Shown here: one piece after another, positions 51,220 to 59,890 of the stretch
Position numbering within the stretch: the first letter of the stretch is position 1
How the letters are laid out: each line of letters begins with the position of its first letter
Source of the DNA: Microthrixaceae bacterium
GTDB taxonomy: Bacteria; Actinomycetota; Acidimicrobiia; Acidimicrobiales; Microtrichaceae
Length of the DNA stretch: 64,000 nucleotides
Direction: 5' to 3'
Assembly (NCBI GenBank): GCA_023957975.1
Contig: JAMLGM010000008.1
Span: forward strand, 124,001-188,000
The notes under the pieces: generated by a model
What the model saw: only the letters and a program-made list of their open reading frames with translations
The model's database searches: none
What the model was told of the DNA's origin: nothing
Position numbers and translations under genes: made by a program

Positions 51220-52471
51220 GGGCCGCGGCCACAACGGCGCCGGCGACGAACACCGGCCCGAACCCGACACGGTCGATGGCGAGGCCCGCGAGCAGGCTTC
51301 CGACCGGAACGAGCCCGGCCCAGCCCATCATCCACAGGCCCATCACCCGGCCCCGGTTCTCCTCTTCGACCTCGTGTTGGATCGCGGTCGACAGCGCCGT
51401 GATGACGATGAAGTAGAAGAACCCGCTGAGCCCGACCGACACGAAGGCCACACCCGTCGAGAAGGCCAGCCCGAACACCGCCAGCGACACGCCGAAGCCG
51501 CCGAGGCCGACGCGCACGAGGATCGTGCGATCGACCTGCGCCAGCCGGGTTCCGACCGCGATGGCCCCCAGCGCGGCGCCGAGGCCGAAGGTTCCGAACA
51601 ACAGCCGGTAGGCCTGGCCTGCCAGGCCGAGCTCCTCACGACTGAAGCCGGCCATCTGGTAGATGTACGCGAGCGAGAACAGCGAATAGATCGACACGGT
51701 TGCGAGCCCGCGGCCGACCACCTTGTTGGCCTTCGCGGCGCGAACCCCGGCGATGAATTGGCGAATCGGGGCCTCGCGGTTCGGGTCGTGCGGGGGCTTG
51801 GAGTCGAATTTCACCAGCGCGATCGCGGCGATGACGAACACATAGGTCGACGCGTTGACGAAGAACACGGTGCTCGGAGTTTCCAGGAACGGGATGAGCG
51901 CCAGGATCGGGCCGAGGACCCGCGATGCGTTCATCTGTGCCGAGTTCACCGCGACCGCGCCGGCGAGGTTCTCGCGCCCGACGAGTGCGGGGGTGGTGGC
52001 CTGGGCGGCCGGGCCGTTGATGGCCGAGGCGATTCCGATTCCGAGCACACACATCACGATGAGCAACAGCGACGGGTCATCCGACATCGCCGCAAACGCC
52101 AGCGCCGCACTCATCGACGCCTGCACGGTTGCCGCGCCGATCATCAGCACCTTGCGGTCGAAGCGGTCGGCGAGGACACCCCCGATCGGGGACAACACCA
52201 GCATCGGGCCGAGTTGGGCCATGGTGACGATGCCGACGAAGGTCGCGTCGTGGGTGAGCTGATCGGCGAAGGCCAACAGCGCGACGTTTTGCATCCAGGT
52301 GCCGATGTTCGACGCGAAGGTACCAAGAAACACCCAGCGAAACGCCCGGGACGCGAACGCCGCACGAGGCGAACCGGGTCGCGGTGCGGTTCGCCTGGAG
52401 GTTGTCGCGGTCGGGGAACTCACGCGTCGAGTCTCCCCGGCGCTGTGGTCCGGGGGCGAATCTGAGCTCAT
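51104..52471 (-). CDS. MFS transporter
   Basis: A 455-residue transporter of the DHA-3/enterobactin-exporter type. About 12 helices start at FRWVFLGTFASNIGTWMQNVALL, the MFS loop 2-3 motif GGVLADRFDRKVLM is present, and MNASRVLGPILALI follows. The substrate is unknown. The ATG at 52471 is preferred; the frame extends upstream to 52573 without similarity. Its coding end overlaps the murF coding end, so the two mRNAs would be complementary over 116 bases. Confidence 0.88.
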   Translation of the reverse strand: MSSDSPPDHSAGETRRVSSPTATTSRRTAPRPGSPRAAFASRAFRWVFLGTFASNIGTWMQNVALLAFADQLTHDATFVGIVTMAQLGPMLVLSPIGGVLADRFDRKVLMIGAATVQASMSAALAFAAMSDDPSLLLIVMCVLGIGIASAINGPAAQATTPALVGRENLAGAVAVNSAQMNASRVLGPILALIPFLETPSTVFFVNASTYVFVIAAIALVKFDSKPPHDPNREAPIRQFIAGVRAAKANKVVGRGLATVSIYSLFSLAYIYQMAGFSREELGLAGQAYRLLFGTFGLGAALGAIAVGTRLAQVDRTILVRVGLGGFGVSLAVFGLAFSTGVAFVSVGLSGFFYFIVITALSTAIQHEVEEENRGRVMGLWMMGWAGLVPVGSLLAGLAIDRVGFGPVFVAGAVVAAALIPFADLDATRRPPSAQGRRFDSPSPAPLPPETDAAAF

Positions 52472-52541
52472 GCGCTGCGCTCGCCGAGGCGGCCGAGGTG
52501 GCCGACAACCCTCCCGCCGAGGTTGCCGTGGTGTTCGTAGT

Positions 52542-52614
52542 GGGCGATGGCAGACTCGAACTGCCGACCTCACGCGTGTGAAGCGTGCGCTCTAACCAAC
52601 TGAGCTAAACGCCC
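52542..52614 (-). tRNA. tRNA-Val (CAC)
   Basis: A 73-base type I tRNA with a 7-bp acceptor (GGGCGTT, one U-U mismatch), D-arm GCTCAGTTGGTTAGAGC, anticodon stem CACGC/GCGTG with loop TTCACAC (anticodon CAC, reading GUG), and T-arm GGCAGTTCGAGTCTGCC. No CCA is encoded. Confidence 0.93.
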
Positions 52615-52726
52615 GATGGCGGCCGCAATGTTAGCAGAGCGGCGCGCCGCTCGATCCAATCACGACCACGACTGAAGGTCGGCGAGGTGGCGAGAGCCAT
52701 GGGGGGAGCCGTGGCGGGCGAGGTTC

Positions 52727-53875
52727 TCAGACCCCGAGGGAGCGGCCGATGACCTCTTTCATGATCTCGGTGGTGCCGCCGTAGATGGTGGTGATGCGGG
52801 CGTCGAGGTAGGCGTGTGCGATCGGATATTCGAGCATGTAGCCGTAGCCGCCGTGCAGTTGCAGGCACGCATCCATCACCCGCTTCTGCAGTTCGGTGCA
52901 CCACCACTTGGCCATCGATGCGGTCTCGGCGGTGAGGGTTCCGGCGTTGTTCTCCATCACGCAACGGTCGACGAAGGTTTGGCCGATCTCGAGTTCGGTC
53001 GCCATCTCGGCCAGCTTGAAGCGGCTGTTTTGGAACGAGCCGATCGGCTGGCCGAACGCGGTGCGCTCCTTGGTGTAATGCAGCGTCTGGTCGAACGCGG
53101 CCCGACCGTGGGCGATCCCCGCGGCGGCGATCCCCAGGCGTTCCTGCGGCAGGTTGGCGACCAACTGCAGGAACCCGGTTCCCTCCTCGCCGAGCAGGTT
53201 CTCTGCGGGGACACGGACGTCGTTGAAGAACAACTCGGCGGTGTCCTGGGCGTGCAGGCCGATCTTGTCGAGGTTGCGGCCGCGTTCGAATCCTTCCATG
53301 TCGCGTTCGACCACCAGCAGGCTCATTCCCTTGTGGCGTTGGGTGGGGTCGGTCTTGGCGGCGACGATGACGAGGTCGGAGTTGATGCCGTTGGTGATGA
53401 ACGTCTTGGAGCCGTTGAGGAGGTAGGTGTCGCCGTCGCGGATCGCGGTGGTCTGCATGCCGGCCAGGTCGGACCCCATGGCGGGCTCGGTCATCGCGAT
53501 CGCGGTGATCAGGGTTCCGTTCGCCATGCCCGGCAGCCACCGCTGCTTTTGTTCGTCGTTGCAGTAGCGCAGGAAGTACGGGAGCGCGACGTCGCTATGC
53601 AACGTGAAGCCGGCGCCGGTGGCCATCGCCCCGGCCCGGGCCAGTTCCTCGACGACCACCAGGTTGTAGCGGAAATCCTTGACCCCGGGGCCGCCGTACT
53701 CCTCGGGGGTGTCGAACGCGAGGAATCCCGCGGCTCCGGCCTCCTCCCACACGTCGCGGCTGACGATGCCCGCCGCCTCCCATTCCTCGCGGCGCGGCAC
53801 GAGGGACCGCTCGACGAAGGAACGGTAGGCCTCGCGGAACATTTCGTGGTCATCGGTGAAGATCGGTCGTGTCAT
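52727..53875 (-). CDS. Acyl-CoA dehydrogenase
   Basis: A 382-residue FAD enzyme of fatty-acid or amino-acid degradation. FAD and substrate motifs are AIAMTEPAMGSDLAGMQTTA, LNGSKTFITNG, RTAFGQPIGSFQNSRFKLAEM and the C-terminal CLQLHGGYGYMLEYPIAHAYLDARITTIYGGTTEIMKEVI, with the catalytic Glu in IYGGTTEI. The ATG at 53875 is the family start. It is divergent from the paralogue at 53994, with a 118-base shared promoter region. Confidence 0.95.
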   Translation of the reverse strand: MTRPIFTDDHEMFREAYRSFVERSLVPRREEWEAAGIVSRDVWEEAGAAGFLAFDTPEEYGGPGVKDFRYNLVVVEELARAGAMATGAGFTLHSDVALPYFLRYCNDEQKQRWLPGMANGTLITAIAMTEPAMGSDLAGMQTTAIRDGDTYLLNGSKTFITNGINSDLVIVAAKTDPTQRHKGMSLLVVERDMEGFERGRNLDKIGLHAQDTAELFFNDVRVPAENLLGEEGTGFLQLVANLPQERLGIAAAGIAHGRAAFDQTLHYTKERTAFGQPIGSFQNSRFKLAEMATELEIGQTFVDRCVMENNAGTLTAETASMAKWWCTELQKRVMDACLQLHGGYGYMLEYPIAHAYLDARITTIYGGTTEIMKEVIGRSLGV

Positions 53876-53993
53876 CGCGACAGCCTGCCATGAGACCGGG
53901 TCTGGGCCATACGATGGTGCACGTTCATTCGAGCGCTGGGGCCGACGCTCCCTGCGCCACCACGCGTCGTCAAGACACCCGACAGGAGCACCG

Positions 53994-55142
53994 ATGCCCC
54001 AAGCCAGCGAGGACCACGAACTGTTCCGATCGACCGTGCGGGAATTCGTCGAACGCGAGATCAACCCGTTCGCCGAGGAGTGGGAGGAGACCGGGGTCTT
54101 CCCGGCCCGTGAGTTGTTCTCGAAGATGGGCTCGCTCGGGTTCCTCGGGTTGACCTACGACCCGGTCTACGGCGGCGGTGGTGCCGACTACGGCTATGTG
54201 TGCATCCTCAACGAGGAACTTGGGCGCATGTTGCCCCTCGGCGTGGCGATGGCGATCGGCGTGCAGACCGACATGGCCACGCCGTCGCTGCATCGTTTCG
54301 GCAGCCACGAACTCAAAGAGCAGTACCTGCGCCCGGCCATCACCGGCGAGGCGGTGGCGGCGGTGGCGATCACCGAACCCGACGCCGGCTCCGATGTCGC
54401 AGGCATTCGCACCAAGGCCCATCTCGAGGGCGGCGAATGGGTGTTGAACGGTGCCAAGACGTTCATCACCAACGGCACCCAGGCGGATTGGGTGTGCGTC
54501 GTGGCCCGCACCTCCGACGAGGGGGGATCGCGGGGCGTTTCACAGATCCTCGTGCCCACCGACGCCCCCGGGTTCATCGTGAGTCGCAAGCTCGACAAGT
54601 TGGGGATGCGCAGTTCCGACACCGCCGAGTTGGTCTTCGAGAACTGTCGGGTGCCCGCCGCCAACCTGATCGGATCCGAGGGCAACGGGTTCAAACAACA
54701 GATGCAACAGTTCCAAGACGAGCGCATGGTGGCCTCGCATCAGATGGCGGGCGCATGTCACTACGCGCTCGAACGCACCGGCGCCTACCTCCGCGAGCGC
54801 ATGGCGTTCGGCAAGCCCCTCATGGCGAATCAGCACCTGGCCTACGAGCTGGCCGAGTTGTCGGCCGAGGTCGACATGTTGCGGGTCTACAACTGGGAGG
54901 CCGCGATGGCCCAGAGCCGCGGCGAGGACATCACCCGCTACGCCACGATCGCCAAGCTGAAGTCGGGCCGCCTCGCCCGGCGGGTTGCCGACGTGTGCCT
55001 GCAGTACCACGGTGGCCTCGGCTACATGGAGGAGAACTGGACGGCCCGGTTCTTCCGCGACACCCGGCTGTGGTCGATCGGCGGAGGCGCGGACGAGATC
55101 ATGTTGCGTACCCTCGCCCGGGTCGACGGCTTCTGGGCGTGA
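53994..55142 (+). CDS. Acyl-CoA dehydrogenase (paralogue)
   Basis: A 382-residue FAD enzyme, equal in length to the divergent neighbour but clearly different in sequence. AVAITEPDAGSDVAGIRTKA, LNGAKTFITNG, RMAFGKPLMANQHLAYELAEL, and QYHGGLGYMEENWTARFFRDTRLWSIGGGADEIMLRTL with catalytic Glu are intact. ATG 53994 starts it. The pair suggests one degradation pathway with two dehydrogenation steps or two chain-length classes. Confidence 0.95.
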   Translation: MPQASEDHELFRSTVREFVEREINPFAEEWEETGVFPARELFSKMGSLGFLGLTYDPVYGGGGADYGYVCILNEELGRMLPLGVAMAIGVQTDMATPSLHRFGSHELKEQYLRPAITGEAVAAVAITEPDAGSDVAGIRTKAHLEGGEWVLNGAKTFITNGTQADWVCVVARTSDEGGSRGVSQILVPTDAPGFIVSRKLDKLGMRSSDTAELVFENCRVPAANLIGSEGNGFKQQMQQFQDERMVASHQMAGACHYALERTGAYLRERMAFGKPLMANQHLAYELAELSAEVDMLRVYNWEAAMAQSRGEDITRYATIAKLKSGRLARRVADVCLQYHGGLGYMEENWTARFFRDTRLWSIGGGADEIMLRTLARVDGFWA

Positions 55143-55193
55143 GTTCGACGGGAGCCTGCGGCGCCGTGTGCTAGAACGGCATCCGACAACCGA

Positions 55194-55282
55194 ACACGGG
55201 GAGCTTGGGCATCCAGGCTGAGAGGGCAACATGTGCGTCGCCGACCCGGGAACCTGATCTGGGTAATGCCAGCGGAGGAATC
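55194..55282 (+). promoter_or_regulatory. TPP (THI-box) riboswitch
   Basis: The thiamine-pyrophosphate aptamer is recognised by ACACGGGGAGC, the CAGGCTGAGAGG helix-junction motif, and the AACCTGATCTGGGTAATGCCAGCGGAGGA segment (two invariant stretches of the THI element). The last helix strand overlaps the GGAGGA ribosome site four bases before the ATG of the thiamine pyrophosphokinase gene. TPP binding would therefore hide this ribosome site and shut off translation. Confidence 0.96.
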
Positions 55283-55285
55283 GTC

Positions 55286-55999
55286 ATGACCATCGGGGTC
55301 GTCCTGGCAGGCGGCGCGTCAACCCATCAGCACGTGCCGGGTTGGCTCCACGATCCGTCCGTGGCATGCCTGGTCGTCGCCGCCGACAGCGGCCTCGACC
55401 TGGCGCAGCGGCTTGGGGTGGACGTGGACCTCCTCGTCGGCGACCTCGATTCGGTGAGCGCCTCGGCGCTGGGGCGGGCTCGACGCGACGGTGTCGAGAT
55501 TCTCGAGTACCCCTCCGACAAGGACGCCACCGACCTCGAACTCGCGCTCGGCATCGCGATCGAGGAACTGGGCCGTGACCACGGGTCGGGCCGTGACCAC
55601 GGGTCGGTCGGCGAGTCGAATCGCATCGTCGTCCTGGGTGGGGCGGGTGGTCGGCTCGACCATCTGCTCGGCAATGTGGCGTTGCTCGCGTCGATGTCCA
55701 CGCTGCATGGGGTGGCGATCGAGGCGTACCTCGGCGGCGCGTATGTCGCCGTGGTCGACTCGGCGCTACAGCCGAGGTGGTCGGCCACGGTGCGCTCGGG
55801 CGCCATGCTCAGCGTGATGGCGTGGTCGCCCGAGGCGGTCGTGTCCGAATCGGGCGTGCGTTGGACGTTGCGCTCGCATCGGCTCCGCGCCGGGTCGACC
55901 CTGGGCATCAGCAACGAAGCGCTCGGTGGGGAAGTTGTCGTGTCCGTCGACGAAGGAGTGACCCTCGTCGTGATTCCAGATGCAGAGGTGCTCTCATGA
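55286..55999 (+). CDS. Thiamine pyrophosphokinase
   Basis: A 237-residue TPK that converts thiamine to TPP with ATP. VVAADSGLDLAQRLGVDVDLLVGDLDSVS is the substrate-binding region, followed by YPSDKDATDLELAL and VLGGAGGRLDHLLGN. A duplicated GRDHGS near residue 104 comes from an exact DNA repeat. It is directly controlled by the TPP riboswitch. Its stop overlaps the thiB-like start (ATGA, 55996-55999). Confidence 0.93.
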   Translation: MTIGVVLAGGASTHQHVPGWLHDPSVACLVVAADSGLDLAQRLGVDVDLLVGDLDSVSASALGRARRDGVEILEYPSDKDATDLELALGIAIEELGRDHGSGRDHGSVGESNRIVVLGGAGGRLDHLLGNVALLASMSTLHGVAIEAYLGGAYVAVVDSALQPRWSATVRSGAMLSVMAWSPEAVVSESGVRWTLRSHRLRAGSTLGISNEALGGEVVVSVDEGVTLVVIPDAEVLS

Positions 56000-57105
56000 G
56001 TCGAATCCAACGTCGTACAAGGTCCGGGTGGTCTCGCCGGTTCGTCCCGGTCGTGGGGGCGATGGCGATGCTCGCCACGATCGCGTCCGGTTGCGGCGAC
56101 CCCGACGATTCAGCCGACCGGCCCAACGACGAGGGTGCACAGCGGCCCACCATCACCATCGTCACCTACGACAGCTACGTGTTGGATCCCGAGGTCGAGG
56201 CGGCGGTTGAGGAGGCGCTCGATGTCGACCTCGTCATCAGCGCGAGCGGTGACGGCGCCGAGGCGCTCGCGGCGGCGATCCTGACCGCGGGCCGCCCTGC
56301 GGGCGACATCTTCTTCGGGGTCGACAACGTGGTGATGAGCCGGGCGTTGTCGGAACCCGTGTTCGTCGAATTCGACCGCGAACTGGTGCCGAACCTCGAC
56401 TCGGTCCCCGAGGAGCTCCACCTCGACTCCACCGGTCGCCTCGTGCCGATCAACGTCGGTCCGGTGTGTGTCGACTACGACACCGGCTGGTTTGCCGAAC
56501 GCGGCATCGCACCGCCGACCTCGTTCGAGGAGCTCGCGGATCCGCAGTACGCGTCGCTGCTGGTGCTCGAAGACCCGGTGACCTCCACGCCGGGCCTGGC
56601 GTTCCTGATGGCGACCGGTGTTCACTTCGGCAATGGGGCCGAGCAGTACTGGCGCTCGCTCCTCGACGGTGGGGCGCTGGTGGTCGGAGGGTGGAGCGAG
56701 GCGTGGTACGAGCAGTACAGCGTGAGTGGCGGCGAACGTCCGCTGGTGCTCAGCTACGCGTCGAGCCCGCCGGCGGAGGTGTTCTATTCCGATGGCGAGG
56801 TCGCCGAACCGGCCTCGGGGGTTGTCGAGGCGACCTGTGTGGACCAGGTCGAATTCGCCGGGGTGCTGGCGGGATCGGCGCACGAGGAGTTGGCGACGAG
56901 GGTGCTCAACGAGATGTTGTCGCTGGAGTGGCAACAGAGCCTGCCGCTCGCGAACTTCGTGTACCCGGCGCGGCCCGATGCCGAATTGCCCGAGTTGTTC
57001 GTTCAGTTCGCTCCCCGCCCGTCGTCGAGCGTGATGATCGACCCGGCCGTGGTCGACGAGCACCGCGACGACTGGATCGACACCTGGCGGTCGATCGCCG
57101 GATGA
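55996..57105 (+). CDS. thiB: Thiamine ABC transporter substrate-binding lipoprotein
   Basis: A 369-residue periplasmic-binding-type lipoprotein. N-terminal RR-containing signal and lipobox ATIASGC33 anchor it. PTITIVTYDSYVLDPEVEAAVEE resembles ThiB proteins, with DIFFGVDN, GRLVPINVGPVCVDYD and PRVDPVTSTPGLAF-type (EDPVTSTPGLAF) ligand-pocket strands. Ligand assignment rests on riboswitch control and similarity. It is coupled to TPK upstream and followed by the permease 13 bases later. Confidence 0.9.
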   Translation: MSRIQRRTRSGWSRRFVPVVGAMAMLATIASGCGDPDDSADRPNDEGAQRPTITIVTYDSYVLDPEVEAAVEEALDVDLVISASGDGAEALAAAILTAGRPAGDIFFGVDNVVMSRALSEPVFVEFDRELVPNLDSVPEELHLDSTGRLVPINVGPVCVDYDTGWFAERGIAPPTSFEELADPQYASLLVLEDPVTSTPGLAFLMATGVHFGNGAEQYWRSLLDGGALVVGGWSEAWYEQYSVSGGERPLVLSYASSPPAEVFYSDGEVAEPASGVVEATCVDQVEFAGVLAGSAHEELATRVLNEMLSLEWQQSLPLANFVYPARPDAELPELFVQFAPRPSSSVMIDPAVVDEHRDDWIDTWRSIAG

Positions 57106-57118
57106 CGGTGGTCGTGTG

Positions 57119-58762
57119 ATGACGTGGCGGCGAGCGGTGCTCGGCGTGGGCGCGGTGCTGTGGGCGCTGGCCTATGGCTGGCCGCTCGTCGCCGTCATGG
57201 GTCGCAGTATCACCGGTGTCGCCGGGCGCGAGGGGCTTGGACTCGCCACGTGGTCGGTGCTGTGGGACGAACGCACACTGCGGCTGTTCGCCATCACCTT
57301 CGCTCAGAGCGCGGCGTCGGTCGTCGTGGTGATGGCGCTGGGGGTTCCGATGGGCTGGGCGTTGGCGCGCCTGTCCTTTCGGGGAAGTTCGGTCGTCTCG
57401 GCGGTCGTGATGGTGCCATTCGTGTTGCCCACGCTGACGGTGGCCAGCGCGGTGCTCGCCGTCGTGGGCGGGTTGCCCGACGCCGACGGCGCCCGCTTCG
57501 CGCTCGTGGTCGTTGCGCACGTGTGTTTGAACCTCGGGCTGATGGTCCGGGCCGTCGCGGCGGCGGTCGCCGCGGTGCCGGCATCGATCGAGGACTCGGC
57601 GCGGTCGTTGGGGCACCGCCCGCTGCGGGCGGTCCGCGCGACGACCCTTCGGATGATCGCCCCGCAGATCGCGGATGCTGCGTTGCTCGTGGCCATGTTC
57701 TGCCTCACCTCCTTCGGGGTGATCGTTGGGCTCGGCTCCGCTCGGGTGTCGACCGTCGAGGTCGAGGTCTGGTTCCTCAGCACCCGCAGTCTCGATCTGG
57801 CCAGCGCTGCGGTGCTGGTGGTGGCACAACTCGCGATCGTGCTGGCCATCGTCGCGTTGCAGGCCCGCGTCGGGGCACAGCGCCGTACGCGGGTCGGCAT
57901 GGGTGTGGGTGCGGTTCGCCGTCGACCGGTGCGTGGCCGCGGCGACCGGTCGCTCGCCGCCTTCACGGTGCTCGCCACCGCGGTGTTCGCTGGCGGCCCG
58001 CCGTTGGCATTGGTGCTGCGGTCGCTGCACACGGCTCGAGGCTGGGGGCTGGGCAACTATCGGGCGCTGTTCGGCGCTGGGCAGCACCGGCCGGACCGGT
58101 CGATCCCTGCGCTGGCAACGACCATCCTGGGTCCCGGAGACGCCGGTGGAGCCATCAGTGCGTCGGTGCTGGGAGCGGTGCTGGGAGCGGTGCTGGCACT
58201 GGCGCTGGCGGCCCCGCTGGTGGTCTCGGCGGGGCGCGACGATTCGGTTGGTCGCTTCGTCGACCGGCTGTTGATCGTGCCGATGAGCATCTCCGCCGCG
58301 ACCCTCGGACTCGGGTTCCTCCTCGCCTACAGCGGAGCGTGGATCGACCTGCGCGGCACCTGGATCGCGGTGCCGCTCGTGCAGGCGGCGACAGCGGCCC
58401 CCATCGCCGCGAGGCTGCTGTTGGGAGGGGTGCGCAGCGTCGACCGACAGCCGTTCGAAGCGGCTGCGGTGCTGGGAGCCGGCCGGTTGCGGCGGGGGTT
58501 GCGTATCGGGGTTCCCCTCCTGGGGCGGCCGGTGGCCGTGGCTGCGGGGTTCGCGTTCGCGATGGCCATCGGCGAGTTCGGAGCGACGGTGTTTCTGGCC
58601 CGGCCGGATCGCCCCACCATCCCGATTCTCATTAGCCGTCTGCTCGGCCGGGCGGGAACGGGCAACTTCGGAGCGGCGATGGCGTTGAGTTGCGTTCTGG
58701 CGGCGATCGTCATCGGTGCCGTGGCGCTGGTCGATCGGCGAGGTCGCGGTCAGCTGGGCTGA
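57119..58762 (+). CDS. thiP: Thiamine ABC transporter permease (two-domain)
   Basis: A 547-residue protein with about twelve helices in two homologous halves, the ThiP arrangement. Each half has an EAA-type cytoplasmic loop: SIEDSARSLGHRPLRAVRATTLRMIAPQIAD in the first and EAAAVLGAGRLRRGLRIGVPLLGRPVAVAAGF in the second. ATG 57119 is chosen (GTG 57116 is one codon earlier). No ATP-binding ThiQ gene is found here, so the ATPase must be elsewhere. Its end overlaps engB by 13 bases. Confidence 0.92.
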   Translation: MTWRRAVLGVGAVLWALAYGWPLVAVMGRSITGVAGREGLGLATWSVLWDERTLRLFAITFAQSAASVVVVMALGVPMGWALARLSFRGSSVVSAVVMVPFVLPTLTVASAVLAVVGGLPDADGARFALVVVAHVCLNLGLMVRAVAAAVAAVPASIEDSARSLGHRPLRAVRATTLRMIAPQIADAALLVAMFCLTSFGVIVGLGSARVSTVEVEVWFLSTRSLDLASAAVLVVAQLAIVLAIVALQARVGAQRRTRVGMGVGAVRRRPVRGRGDRSLAAFTVLATAVFAGGPPLALVLRSLHTARGWGLGNYRALFGAGQHRPDRSIPALATTILGPGDAGGAISASVLGAVLGAVLALALAAPLVVSAGRDDSVGRFVDRLLIVPMSISAATLGLGFLLAYSGAWIDLRGTWIAVPLVQAATAAPIAARLLLGGVRSVDRQPFEAAAVLGAGRLRRGLRIGVPLLGRPVAVAAGFAFAMAIGEFGATVFLARPDRPTIPILISRLLGRAGTGNFGAAMALSCVLAAIVIGAVALVDRRGRGQLG

Positions 58763-59427
58763 GGGGGTGCCGGCAGGTCGCCACCGAGGTCTTCGTCGTA
58801 GCCGTCGTCCCAGCCGTCCGCCCAGCGGCTTGTGGACGCTTTGGGTGCCTCGTGGAGCCAGCCGCGGACCCGATCGCGCAACAGGTCGATGTTGACGTTC
58901 TTGGAGGCGCTGACCCACAGGACGTCGCGTTCGTCGAGGCCGCATCCCGCCGCGAGCTCGCGCTTGCGCTTCTGGCGTGCCGAGGACTTCACCTTGTCGT
59001 GTTTGGTGGCGACGACGGCGAAGGGAAGTTCGTGGTGGCGCACCCATTCGAGCATCGAGACGTCGAGCGCGGTCGGCCCGACCTCGGCGTCGACGAGGAT
59101 GATGATGCGACGCAGATCGGTGCGGCCGAGGAAGTAGTTCTCGGTCATCGCCCCCCAGGCGTTGCGGGCCTGTTTCGGGGCATTGGCGAAGCCGTAGCCG
59201 GGCAGGTCGACCACGGTGGTGCCGTCGCCGAGCGCGAACAGGTTGATGAGCTGGGTTCGCCCGGGGGTCTTGGAGACGCGCGCGAGTTGGCGTTGATTGG
59301 CGATGGCGTTGATGAGCGAGGACTTGCCGACGTTCGATCGGCCGATGAAGGCGACCTCGGCGGGGGAGTCGGGAAGCGTGGTGTACTTCGATGCAGAGGT
59401 GACGAAGGTGAGTGGAAGGGGTCCCAT
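58750..59427 (-). CDS. engB: Ribosome-assembly GTPase EngB/YsxC
   Basis: A 225-residue GTPase for 50S assembly or division. G1 GRSNVGKSSLINAI, G2 KTPGRTQ, G3 DLPGYGFAN, G4 TKHDKVKSS and the extended C-terminus are present. The C-terminal 30 residues are acidic and Gly-rich (DGWDDGYDEDLGG). It is a minus-strand gene read against the thi operon. Confidence 0.95.
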   Translation of the reverse strand: MGPLPLTFVTSASKYTTLPDSPAEVAFIGRSNVGKSSLINAIANQRQLARVSKTPGRTQLINLFALGDGTTVVDLPGYGFANAPKQARNAWGAMTENYFLGRTDLRRIIILVDAEVGPTALDVSMLEWVRHHELPFAVVATKHDKVKSSARQKRKRELAAGCGLDERDVLWVSASKNVNIDLLRDRVRGWLHEAPKASTSRWADGWDDGYDEDLGGDLPAPPQPS

Positions 59428-59436
59428 GGTGGTGTC

Positions 59437-59748
59437 TCAGCGCTGTTCGGGGGAGCGGGCGTGGTCGGCGAAGCGCGGGAACCGGTCGAGGACACCGGGC
59501 AGGAACGTGCAGGTCGGGATGAAGCGCTCGTCCCGCTCGGCGATGTAGGCGAACGCCCGGGCCGCCAGGTCGGATCCGAGGCCGCGTCCGCGCGCCGTGG
59601 GTTCGATGACCGTGTGTTGAAGATCCCACAGTCCGTCGCTCAGCTCATACTCGATGAAGCCCAGCAGCACGTCGCCGTCGGTCAGGACGAACCGGTGGTG
59701 ATCCGCGTCGTTGGCGAAGGAGAGGGTGTCGGTGGCCGGGTCGGTCAT
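59437..59748 (-). CDS. YidJ/Gcn5-like N-acetyltransferase
   Basis: A 103-residue small GNAT-fold protein of the COG2388 (YjdJ-like) type. FVLTDGDVLLGFIEYELSD, HTVIEPTARGRGLGSDLAARAFAYIA (acetyl-CoA loop R/Q-x-x-G-x-G/A) and TCTFLPGVLDRFPRFAD are visible. The substrate is unknown. It lies 9 bases upstream of engB on the same strand and may be co-transcribed. Confidence 0.85.
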   Translation of the reverse strand: MTDPATDTLSFANDADHHRFVLTDGDVLLGFIEYELSDGLWDLQHTVIEPTARGRGLGSDLAARAFAYIAERDERFIPTCTFLPGVLDRFPRFADHARSPEQR

Positions 59749-59799
59749 GGATCCATGAGAACACGCAGCGGTGCGTCTGTGCCATGCGGGTGCCCGTCC

Positions 59800-59828
59800 T
59801 TGTGCCCGACCGATTAATGCCCTACATT
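59800..59828 (+). promoter_or_regulatory. Sigma-70-type promoter candidate
   Basis: TTGTGC (59800) and TACATT (59823) with a 17-base spacer, about 60 bases before the LLM gene ATG at 59891. The -10 matches consensus at four positions and the -35 at four. The predicted start near 59835 gives a 55-base leader. Confidence 0.5.
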
Positions 59829-59890
59829 AGACTCCGTTGTACTCGATGTCGGATGCGGCTCACCGTTCGGCAGATCACAGGGGGATTCCC

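Noticed and set aside
49432-51270. A 612-codon minus-strand frame opposite murF
   Set aside because: Antisense shadow with Arg/His/Gly bias and no domain; murF is unmistakable on the plus strand.
56906-59629. A 907-codon minus-strand frame opposite the thi operon
   Set aside because: Extremely Arg/His/Pro-rich, no family motif, and it is the antisense shadow of thiB, thiP and engB in high-GC DNA.
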